Below, piece after piece: positions 1 through 10,000 of a stretch of DNA of 64,000 nt. Source of the DNA: Channa striata (taxonomy: Eukaryota > Chordata > Actinopteri > Anabantiformes > Channidae). A program made the translations under genes and the position numbers. Below the pieces are notes generated by a model, which saw only the letters and a program-made list of their open reading frames with translations, was not told the DNA's origin and did no database searches. Position 1 is the stretch's first letter; the number at the start of each line of letters is the position of its first letter. The stretch covers positions 20,154,172 through 20,218,171 of the forward strand of contig CM065186.1 in the NCBI GenBank assembly GCA_033026295.1, written 5' to 3'.

Positions 1-430
1 ACCACTGTATGACATTAACTCTGTATCTTCTTTGTCCTGTAGTCGTCTTTCTCCCTCTCTGTCCCTGTCTTCAGGTGTCCCCGGATTTGGAGCTGTGTGT
101 CCTCCAGTGCGCAGCTACTGGTCCAACTAACCTGCCCAATGTTTTGTTGTTGCTTTTGTTGCTCTGTTCTTTTCTCTCGCCACTTTCCACTCAGCCCAAC
201 GGGTCAAGGCAGATGGCCGCCCACCCTGAGCCTGGTTCTGCTGGAGGTTTCTTCCGTTAAAGGGAGTTTTTCCTCTCCACTGTTGCCCATGGCTGCTCAA
301 TGGGGATTTGTTTGGTTTTCTCTACATGTTTGTATAGTCTTGACTTTATTATGTAAAGTGCCTTGAGATGACCTTGTTGTAAATTGACACTATATAAATA
401 AAGTTGAATTAAATTGAATAGAATAGAACA
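1..430 (+). repeat. L2-type LINE 3' end (cut by window edge)
   Basis: This is a LINE 3' untranslated tail. It holds the block around 200-290 (Pro-rich stretch, then a TTCCGTTAAAGGGAG motif) and ends in AAAGTGCCTTGAGATGA followed by an ATAAATAAAGTTGAATT tail that decays into short GAAT repeats. Near-identical tails occur at 57960-58380 (+), 39700-40140 (-) and 59575-59960 (-). The one at 39700-40140 lies directly downstream of recognisable L2-type ORF1 and ORF2 sequence, which is how I assign this one. No coding function is implied. Confidence 0.8.
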
Positions 431-519
431 GAGACTGAGGCAATGTGGTCTGTAAAGCTCAGCTGGTTCTCAATGAGGACCCCCAGATTTTTGGTCGACT
501 AGTGGGGACAATCACTGCA

Positions 520-1260
520 GATCCAATGTTAATGGTGATATTTCGTTGTGTTGGAAAGACAAGAACATCTACATAAAATAAGAAGAGGACCAAGAACTGA
601 GATCGGTGCCATACCAGTGGAGAGGCTATGAGAGTTAAACACCCTCGACAGGGTACCTTGAAGGTTCATCCAGATAAGTGAGACCAAAGCCAATCTAGAG
701 ATGATCAGAGATGACCAAGTCAGACCGTGCAGACAAGAGGACCTCATGGTTCACAGGGTCAAAGGCCACAGATAGGTCTAAGGGAATTGAGAGAAGATTG
801 TCCTGCAGCTTTTGCAGCCCATTGGGATTCCACGACTGTCAGAAGTGCTGACTCGGTGGAGTGACCACTCTTGAACCAGACTGGTTGACATCAAGGAGGT
901 TGTTCTGGGAAACAAAGTGTGAGAGTTGACTGAAGACTGCTTGTTCCAGGGTCTTGGCCAGAAAAGGAAGAGAGTTTTCATAGGCTTTACAAGCAGTGAA
1001 GTAATCTGGGCCTGCTTGAATGAGGTAGAAAAAGTGCCTGTTGTGAGAGATGTGCTGTGTGTAATGGCTGGCATTAGTGTTGATGCAACGGCCTGAAGAA
1101 GAGTCGAGAGAATCAGATCTAGGGAAGAGGTAGTCAAATGGTTGGAGAGAAGGAGGGTGGATCTGTCGTACACTGATCGAATTAAAAATGAGAAGAGCGA
1201 TACCCTATTGGATGTAATTAGCAGGATATCATCATCTGGAGGGGAGAACTAGAAGCTGAT
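520..1260 (-). pseudogene. L2-type LINE ORF2 fragment (linker and RT), degraded
   Basis: Minus-strand translation gives pieces of an L2-type ORF2. Around 1173-960 is the linker before RT, with a segment like SLTTGTFSTSFKQAQIT and then a Trp-Pro-Arg-Pro stretch. Around 850-780 and 747-529 is RT palm sequence, including a segment resembling STGVPQGSVLGPLL (here STGMAPISVLGPLL). Frames change several times, so it is dead. It belongs to the same L2 subgroup as 24590-25640, not the subgroup of the 39700-42830 element. Between about 1260 and 1970 I see no gene; the only structure is a short TTGAG repeat near 1458. Confidence 0.7.
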
Positions 1261-1969
1261 GGCTCCCACCCTCTTAGTAAAGATGGAGGCACAGCCACGA
1301 GCAGTGAGACAGGTGGATAACAGAGGTGGAGGTTGGTAGAGCAGTGATTTGAAAGAGAAGAGTTTTCTGGTCAACATTATATAAACAAAATCTAGTGTAA
1401 TTATTACACTAATAAATAGAAACATTTACATTTTCCTTCTGCACATGTCAGCATAGGATTGAGTTGAGTTGAGTTTCATCATAATATTGCCTAATTATTG
1501 CAATAATAACAAGATGAAAAGAAACAACCAGGTCAATTGTTTTAATTTTCAATCTGCATACAGCAGTATTAAAGGATCTGTGTAAGAGATCCACATCTCT
1601 ACTGGGTCACAAGATAAAAGGGGTCTATTCCAGGTATTTAGAAAAAAAATAGAATAGACCGACATCCAGCCCAACTGTACTCAACCATAACTGGCTGAGG
1701 TTTTATATGCCACGTCAGTCAGTTGCCATCCTTGGCCTGGGTATGGCCAATAATCTGTTGCCAATTTCAGCAGTGAACAAGAAGTACCGCATCTGAACTA
1801 AATTCATCCCACTTGCTACCTAGAACCATTGGTAATCCCGAAAAAAATTTAATAAAGATAGTAATATAATATACCTTGCACAAATTAATGACCATGACAG
1901 CATTGGTCTTAACATTACACATTTGTAGCAATATGCAACATGTAAGTTAATATTAACGTTAATACTCCT

Positions 1970-3900
1970 CGAAGTGGGGAACCAGGGACCTCTTACCTGT
2001 TTCTCTGAAGAAACCACAACACAGAACTATTTTTTAAAATGGTTTGTTAATCCACAATCACACAATATGTGGATGTATGTATATGGATATATGGAACAAA
2101 ACAAATAAATGAATGGACAATAAAACATAAATAACCAGATAAAACAATAAAACAGAAATAACCAACGCTAAGTGAACAGATGCACGAATATTAATAAGTA
2201 ACGCTATGGTGATTTGGGTGAGGAGAAAGGAATCAGTTATCATTCAACTCTAAGTAAAGGGAAAAATACTTGTGTCTTTAGAAAGTCTCATTTGTACTAT
2301 CCCAGGGGTCTGCAACCTTGATTATCAAAAGAGCCATTCCCCCCTCTCTTCTGCCAAAAAAAAATTTCGGGAGCCGCAAAAAATAAGAGCTTGTAAACTT
2401 TTTAAAGTTTTCTTCTTTTTTTTTAATGTTACCTGTTACAACCACTGAATACAACAACAGAAGTGTGCGTTTGTAGGCCAACTTGAAATACATTAAACTG
2501 TGAACTGTAGGTCTATTAAAGTCCTTCCTATATTTGTGTAAAAGGAAAAACTAGCCCATGTTAATATAAATAAAACATTTGCTGTAGCTTAACAGCTTTA
2601 AAAAAGAAATATAAAATTTGAAGCGTCTTTCAAAGTCCATGTCAGTGTTCTCTCGTCCTCTTCTGGTTTTTTGCTCAGCCTGCAATTAACTGAAGCCCCT
2701 GAACATACAAAAACCAGCATCAGTCTGAAATAAATGTTTGTTTTTTTCAGAAAAATAATACTTAATTAAATGCTATTGTTTGTACCTGTTTAAACTTGAC
2801 TTCTGTGTCTGAAGTTTGCTACTGCAGGGTTCGCACACTCCAAAAGTCGGCAGCAGGTGAAGGCAAAGGCTGTTTACGTTGATGTGACGTATATTTTCAT
2901 TGACAAATTATAAATTAAAAATAGCTTTTTTTTAAACTTAGATGGAATCAACTCAAACTTCAAGATAACTGTGCAACAAAATAAATGAATAATGATAATA
3001 TATGAATGAAAGTGAATTAAGAAATACCCTTTGTTTATGTTCGTGTTTTTAATTTTTTTAAATTTATTCTACTTGTCAAGGCCAAAGGGAGCCGCTACAA
3101 GGCGGCTGAAGAGCTGCATGTGGCTCCGGAGCCACAGGTTGCCGACCCCTGGGCGAGCTGCTGTGTTAAACAACAGACTCTCAGAAATAAGAGAAACTTT
3201 GTCTTGCCTTGAAATTGTCCGGAGGGTTGCCAAGCTACGGTGTCAGACAATACTGTTATGGCCGAGCAAAAAATGCCACCTCGGTTCGGGAAGTGAATGC
3301 GTTACCAGAGCAAGCTGCGTCTTGGACGCGGCAGAAAAAAGACCGTATGAAGCCAACGAGGTTGATATGGGTTAATAAAAATAATAATGTAAATATTCAA
3401 TAAAGTCTTGGGGCTCAATTTAGAATAATTTGGAGTGACTTTCCCAATTCAGAAGGAGATCTGAAGTTTGGCTTTGGAGTAAAGTTTACAAAAATGACTT
3501 ACTAAAGTAAGAAATGATAGGAAAAAGGTTTCGCTATAAGAATAATTGAAAAAGCAGGAATGAGAGAATTAATAATAGCAAACAAAGAAATACTTCTTGG
3601 CGACATTGGTTAAGCTTTCTTAACCAAGGCACTTTCTTCAGTTAAAACTTCAAACTGTCTTTGTTAGCAAGGTCTAGAAAGAAAAAAACAGGTGTACAGA
3701 GTTGAATCTACTGCAGGGAAATTGTCCCCCCAAGGACGAAGTTCATCCTTTGGTTAATGTAATTCTAGACGTCGGCTGAATATTCCTTTCTGTCATCAAG
3801 TCCAAATTCAATCACATAATAACAAAAAGTAACATACTGTGACTGTCGTGCTATCCAAATTGCGATGGAGCTTAAAATAATTTTAAAAAAATCAATGTTA
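1970..3900 (+). repeat. Interspersed repeat family X, copy 1 (host of a hAT-like insert)
   Basis: This copy aligns by eye with 22080-24345 (same orientation) and 52480-54360 (opposite orientation). Shared landmarks are the TTCTTCAG...AACACAGAAC block near 2005, a GGATATATGGAA motif near 2085, the TATTCAATAAA stretch near 3395, the AAGCTTTCTTAAC motif near 3612 and TCATCAAGTCCAAA near 3797. The middle is occupied by a separate hAT-like element (2303-3151). No coding potential was recognised. It could be a very long solo LTR or a large non-autonomous element; I cannot decide between these. Confidence 0.55.
2303..3151. mobile_element. Non-autonomous hAT-like DNA element (849 bp)
   Basis: The left end reads CAGGGGTCTGCAACC and the right end reads GGTTGCCGACCCCTG, so the two ends are inverted repeats with one mismatch in 15 bases. 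Subterminal copies of a GGAGCCGCA / TGTGGCTCCGGAGCC motif sit at both ends, as in many fish hAT MITEs. There is no transposase ORF. I looked for an 8-bp target duplication: the flanks TACTATCC and GGCGAGCT do not match, so the flanks have changed or the boundary is off by a few bases. It sits inside family X copy 1. Confidence 0.65.
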
Positions 3901-4430
3901 AACAAAGGATGCTGCACTCTAATAAACCCCAGTAGCCTGTCTTACTAACTTTTCCTACATGTTTGGGAAAGGTTTAACCTGAATTTAGCTAGGTAATGCT
4001 GGCTAACAAATACAGCAGTCAGTTCAGCTTCTGAAGCGGGCTTATAGTCCATAAAACTAATCATAAAGTTGACAATGCAACAGTAAAAAGTAAGGTCTAA
4101 AGTGTAACCTTCTTGAAAACATGTTGTTTGCGCATGACACAAGACTCTCTTCCGATTCAAAGTAAAAATAATGGCAGCTAAAAGATTGTTCTAGAGCAAG
4201 CTGGCGCTACACCGTGAGGTCATGTGACATGTCAAAGTAGAAGTGTCTTTTGAAAAAACTGAATCGGTGAGATTTTTTCCAGCAGTGGCGCTACTTACTT
4301 CAAGCAAACAGAAAATAACAGGTTCAGATGGAAAATCAAAAATGTGGCTGGATCCAGTGTAGGAACATATTTTTCCTAATTAATTAATGAACGTCATTCA
4401 ACTTTTTTAAGTGTGGAGTATAGATGGTAA
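3901..4430. other. Intergenic, nothing recognised
   Basis: AT-rich sequence between family X copy 1 and the LINE fragment that follows. Short open frames here have no recognisable motif and no neighbours supporting a gene. Confidence 0.5.
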
Positions 4431-4439
4431 AAACTGATC

Positions 4440-5930
4440 TCGTGATCCATATATGTACATATTTAACAGTGGAGAATGTGACAGGTGAGTATTGCACATC
4501 TCCTGGTTAAATGCACAACAATAAAATTCACTGTAATTTCACATCGTGTAACACTGCAGTCATGTGTTGTATAGTCTGATGGCTGTGGGGAGGAATGAGT
4601 GACTGTAGCGCTCCTTCCTGAAATGCACATGTAACAGTCTAAAGGAGCTGCTCAGAGCCTCTACAGTGTGGTGCAGGGGGTGGGAGGGCTCATTCATGAT
4701 GGATGCTAGTTTGACCAACATCCTTCTGTCCGCCATCTCCTTGATTGTGTCCAGTGTGCAGCCCAGGACTGAGTTGTCTCTCCTAACCTGGAACCAGAAG
4801 AACCGGAACATGACAGGAAGTCCACCAAAGCACCGGTACCTTCTCCAGTCTAAATTCCTATCACGTTAACAGGGACATAACAGGAACAGAACAACCTCAC
4901 AGAGGTGGTCTGTACACTCCCTGAGGAGCCTGGAGCTAATGTTGTCAGGGCCTGTGGCCTTCCTGGCCTTAGTCTTCCTTAACACTCTCCTAATCTGGTC
5001 CACAGTGAGGCAGAGGGGGGTGGGCAGTGAGTGGTCTGGAGCTGTGGGTTCTTGGGAGCTCTCTGTTACAGTGGGAGGGGGGTCAGAGTGGTCTGCATGG
5101 AGCTGAGGTGATAACAGCTGCAGCTGGGAGGAGACGACTGAACTGGAGCAGTGTGAAGATGGGTCGTGTGAGTGGGGGCTGGGGACTGGGCAGAATCAAA
5201 TCTATTAAAGAACAGATTTAATTCATTTGCCCAGGTCTGGTCACCCGTGGCCTGTCGACCATCCCCACCTTCACCGTGGCCTGAGATGTGTTTCAGTCCT
5301 CTCCACACGTCACGGACGTTGTTCTGCTCCAGACGATGCTCCAGCTTCTTCCTGTAGCTGTCCTTGTACCTCCTGATTTTGTATTTTAATTCCTGCTGCA
5401 CTTCCCCCCCGTCCCCTGACCTGACGGGCCTCTTCTTTAGCAGGGTCTTCAGCCCAGGTCTCACCCAGGAAAACGGCACATTGTTCCACACAGAAGTTCA
5501 TGCAGTCATTGATGCAGTGTGTGAGACTGTCGATGTCCTCCCAGTGTGAACTGCAGAGAATGTCCCAGTCCGTGGTGTTGAAACAGTCCCTTAGCTGTTC
5601 ACTCGCCCCCTCTGTCCAGATCTTGACTGTTTTTTCCTGTGGTGTCTGCTTTATCACCATTGGAGTGTAACCAGGAGACAGATAAACAAGAATGTGCTCA
5701 GAGCGGCGGGGAGGGGGGTGGAGGTAGATGCATTCTTTGCATTAGCATATAGTAGGTCCAGAGTCCCATGTGTGTCAGTTAACGTACTGGGTGAAGTTGG
5801 GGAGGGTGGCAGAGAGGGGCAGGCATGATTAAAGTCCTCAGAGATGAGAATCAGGGCCTGTGAGTGTGTGTTTGCAGCTGAGACACGGTTCCTGTGCACG
5901 AGCTCACAACTGACCGATACACATAACAAA
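4440..5930 (-). pseudogene. Rex1/Babar-like LINE fragment with RT core deleted
   Basis: Read on the minus strand, 5930-5650 encodes the C-terminal part of an apurinic-type endonuclease (HSQALILISEDFNHA, then the LDLLYANAKNA segment). 5660-5230 encodes the linker (VKIWTEGASEQLRDCF; KIRRYKDSYRKKLEHR). 5000-4870 encodes the start of the RT region. Around 4795 it jumps directly to the extreme C-terminus (VLGCTLDTIKEMADRRML, then LHHTVEALSSSF). The whole RT palm present in the 16825-20090 copy is missing, and there are several frameshifts. It is 5'-truncated. Its left end lies near a decayed 3' UTR around 4440-4560. Confidence 0.75.
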
Positions 5931-6330
5931 CCGCTGAGTTAGAAAAGGTCCTTGTTTTGCTGTGCAAAATGTGTTGGGTGCAGTGTGATGCCAGGACTGT
6001 GTGCAAGTTCTGTCAAAAATTAACAAAGTTCTTACAGTTTTAGACAAATAAAATGTGTTTTTTGTTGGACATGTTGCACTTTTTTCATGAGTTAAAGTCA
6101 AACTTTAGAGTTGTATTGTTTGAGAGAATAAAATCTAAATTATTATCAAAAACGTTTAGTGTAGATTAAAAATTTTAATCTAATATTACTTTATTTTTGT
6201 TTCTGTTTTAAAAAAGGTAAATTTAAAAACCAAAAAGGACACAGACCCTCTTTGCACTAATGATAATATGCTAACTGCATTGTATTTGTGTCTAAATGCC
6301 AATATGTACATATATAGAAAGCCACAGTAA
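5931..6330. other. Intergenic upstream of apobec2, nothing recognised
   Basis: AT-rich DNA without gene or repeat signatures that I can name. It separates the nearest LINE remnant from the candidate promoter of apobec2. Confidence 0.4.
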
Positions 6331-6359
6331 AGAGCTTGGGCCTTGTTTCTCCCACGCTC

Positions 6360-6480
6360 AAGGTCTTTAAATAGACCCGCCTGCCTATGACCCGCAGCTG
6401 TCTATGTATGTTTACCCTGGTCTGACCCATATTAGCCTTTAAAGGCTAGTATGAAAGACGATATATTTAGACTGAAGCTA
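6360..6480 (+). promoter_or_regulatory. Candidate muscle-type promoter or enhancer elements of apobec2
   Basis: Within about 100 bases there is a TATA-like TTTAAATA (6366-6373), an E-box CAGCTG (6395-6400), a near-CArG box CCATATTAGC (6427-6436, one base from the SRF consensus), a 16-bp perfect palindrome TAGCCTTTAAAGGCTA (6433-6448), and an AT-rich ATATATTTAG near 6461 that is one base from a MEF2-type site. APOBEC2 is known to be expressed mainly in striated muscle, so such a cluster about 450-550 bases upstream of the ATG is plausible. Such motifs are short, so chance is possible; no transcript start is visible from sequence alone. Confidence 0.3.
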
Positions 6481-6769
6481 CTTATGTGCTTTTTATGAAG
6501 ATTTTCTATGCAGTTTACTGCAGTTTTGCAACAAAACATTTATTCAGCCTTTGCTTAAAGCTATTACAAGCAGAATGTTATTTAATGAGTGAGGTGTTCT
6601 CACCAAATGTCCATCAGTTAAAATGATGACGTCTAAATAAGTTATTAATTGCATTTGATTTTTAAAATTAGGTATTTGCTAAAGTATAAACTGCATGTCT
6701 TACTGTTGACTCGGAGTCTCTGTGGTAAACTCCTTGCCCTTTTTTTGATCTGGCCTGCCCTTTCCTCTG

Positions 6770-6827
6770 TACCTCCCCCTTCATTTGCTCTACTTTACTT
6801 TCTGCTTGTCTCATTTTTCTATTTCAG
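6770..6827 (+). promoter_or_regulatory. Strong splice acceptor before the start codon (leader intron)
   Basis: A long pyrimidine tract (CCTCCCCCTTCA... through TCATTTTTCTATTTCAG) ends in AG at 6826-6827, 87 bases before the apobec2 ATG. This is the form of a vertebrate 3' splice site and suggests that the coding exon begins at 6828 and is preceded by a non-coding leader exon. A weaker alternative, ATTATTTCCACAG, ends at 6883. I could not choose a donor with confidence. Confidence 0.4.
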
Positions 6828-6913
6828 GTTTTAGCTCCTGTCTTTATCTGCACCTTGATTTTGTTCTATAATTATTTCCACAGCCTTTAAACCCACTTTT
6901 TAATTTTTTTACA

Positions 6914-7098
6914 ATGGCTGAGAAAAGTTGTATGCAAAAGAGAGGAAAAGACAGAGAAGACGAAGAAGGAGCTGAACAAGATGTAACGAACAAAAGAGAG
7001 AATACAGAGACAACAAATAATGGTGTTTTAGCTAACAGTCAGAATGGAGATTTCCAGGTTGAGCCAATGGAGCTTCCTCCATTTGAAATCATCACAGG
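6914..7098 (+). CDS. apobec2: apobec2 coding exon 1
   Basis: Encodes residues 1-61 and two bases of Gly62. The donor is GTAGGT at 7099-7104. Using the next GT (7103) would read a TAG stop, so the earlier donor decides the frame. The exon carries the acidic N-terminal tail, the least conserved part of the family, and ends just inside the conserved PPFEIITG motif. Confidence 0.92.
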
Positions 7099-10000
7099 GT
7101 AGGTCCAAATCATTTATTGACATATGTGAGTATGTATGACGTATATATGAGTCATATTCTCTGTGTGCTGAGTTAACATCGATTGAGTTGAACGGTGAGT
7201 TGTACAAGGTAAATCCTGATCCTGAATACCTACTTTGAGAAATTACTGTTGGTTATTTAGCAGCGCTGATTTAATGTCATAGTTGAAACTTTATGTGTTT
7301 AACTTGATATGTTAATATGTTTAACATGGTGAACATGAGAAATACTGGTAATGCTGTATCTTGCAATCCTGTTGTAACCTAATAGTTCTGTGGATTTCTT
7401 TTAGAAAAATCATATAGTTTGGTGCCAATTGCAGAAAAAAGGCCATAAATTGTGGCTGCTAATTATTTTTATTTATTTGAAATTCTATGAAATACAGGCA
7501 TTGACATTTTTCAGCCTGAATCTTAAGTGCATGGTTAATATACCTTTGGTTGAGGTCAAGACGCATTCATTTATTCATTCATTATAAAAGACAATTAGCA
7601 TCAATCATTTAAGTTTAAGAAAATACATACACAAGAACTTGTTTTCTCTTTCTCGATCTCTCACTAATTATTATGAAAGTTGAAGATGCTAACAGACATG
7701 ACATAAAATATAATTCAGTAACAGCAAACTCCTCCAAAAATGACCAGAACATTCAGTCTAGATCTCTGAAGGCCACAACCTTCAGAAAGTGTTACAATGT
7801 CAGAATGAGATTCTCACTCACAGACTGGTGCAATTTAATGTAAAGGGATCCTCTACAAACACAACTTTATGGTCAAAAGCAGTGTTAATATCATCTGGCT
7901 TGATCATTATTGGCTCTGCTCTCACTCTGTATTATTGTTACCTTAAGTAAGTACACTGCCTGATGAAGTTGCACTAACTGTGTTATCTGCTTAATCCTGC
8001 TGACAGTTATAAACTTATAAAATTATTTTTATAAGTTTTTTTTTATAACTTTTTTATTTTTTATTTTCTATAACTTTTTTCCAGGCAGTGCAGGGAAATT
8101 TATATAATATGTTTTTGTTTCAGATTACAAGTGAAAACACAAACAGTTTTTAAAAAGTAATATATAACAGTATGCAATTTAATGGTACTGACACTGTTAT
8201 TATTATGTTAATTATTTTCTGCCTCATCAAAGGGAAAACACTGACTGCTTAATAAGAACTGGGTCAAAAGCAGGATTACAATAATAATACAATGAAATTT
8301 GACTCTCAGCCATGCACACGATTTAAAATTAGTTCTGAATGCTGGTTCCATACAACCCCCACCCTGGAAGCCAAAAATGTCAACTTGACACCCACCTCCT
8401 CATCCCTCACATTTGCTTGACTCATCCAGAAAACACACAGGTGCTGTGGATTTCTCATCCTGCTGACAGGACTTAGATTACAATTATTTAAAAACCCCTT
8501 TTCTATTATTAAAGATTACTTAGTACAGGTATGTTTTGTCTTCAACAGGTCTGTTTGTGAATGTTTATCAAAAAAGCCTAATTAAATTGACCATATAACA
8601 TTCCCTACATTGGTACAAACATTGTGGCAATGAGACCACTCAAATTTTTTTCTTGAAAAATTAGAATCCGCCATTGCCAAGAGACAGATGCTCTTGACTT
8701 AATAAAGGACTAATGGTTTGTCCATTGCTGTCATGAAATGCATGAGGGAGTATGGTTAGCAAGAACAAATACATAAATCAGAGAAATGTTGTTGTTTTTT
8801 TTATGGTTACGGTTACGTAAAACTGTCTCAATTGTCTAAAACACATGTTTTAAAACACAAATACATACTAAATACTAAAACACAACACACAACGCTGAAC
8901 AATGGACTTTTTATGAAAACAACGGAAGTGCACATTTTCTTGTCTGCTTTGCAAGTGTTTGCACACGTGAACACACTCCTCAAAATACTCCTTCCATCTT
9001 CTCTGCACACTCTCCTGGCTTGTTAGCACTCTCCTGTCTTTAATCACCCTTATCTGTTGCACATCTTTCCCATCTCTATCTCTCTGTCTGACTATCCTGT
9101 ACAAGTCCTTCTCTCCTTCCTTCATGTCTAACCTGTCATACAGCTCATCGTAAGCTTTCTGTTTGGCCTTTGCCACCTCCCTCTTCACTCTGCGCTGCTC
9201 TTCCTTGTACTCATGTCTACTTTCCTCAGTCCTTTCTACATCCCACTTCCTTTTAGCCAACCTCTTCCTCTGGATGCAGTTCTGTACTTCCTCATTCCAC
9301 CACCAAGTGTCTTTATCTTCTTTCCTCCTTCCAGATGACACACCAAGCACCTTCCTACCTGTTTCCCTAATTACCTCTGCTGTAGTTTCCCAGTCATCTG
9401 GAAGCTCTTCCTGACCACCCAAAGCCTGTATCAAGTTCTGCCTAAATTCCTCACAAGTTTCTTCATTCTTTAGCTTCCACCACTTGGTCTTCTTTTCTGT
9501 CTTTCCTCTCTTCTTCTTCCTGACGACCAGAGTCATCTTACACACCACCATGCGGTGCTGTCTGGCTACACTCTCTCCTACCACCACTTTACAGTCACTA
9601 ACCTTTCTTAAATATTCTTGTCTACATAGAATGTAGTCCACCTGTCCACCATCTGTCCTTCTGGATTCCTTTTCTTTACACCAAACCTGCCATCACCTCC
9701 TCCTCACTTCTGTTCCCCTCACCAACATGCCCATTGAAGTCTGCTTCAACAACTACTCTCTCTCCTCTGGGTATACTCTCTATGACCTTTCACCCTGTCT
9801 GAGACTCTTTTCACCTCTATAACATTGTTCACAAACTCCCCCTTCAGGATCACTCCTACTCCGTTTCTCTTCCTATCCACACTATGGTAGAACAGTTTCT
9901 ATCCTCCTCCAATACTACGTGCTTTGCTGCCCTTCCACCTCGTCTCCTGCACACACAGTACATCTACCTTCCTTCTCTCCATCATGTCTGCCAGCTCTCT

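Noticed and set aside
5066..5660. Overlapping open frames on both strands around 5.1-5.6 kb as a host gene
   Set aside because: They translate to the linker of a Rex-like LINE, matching 18543-19055.
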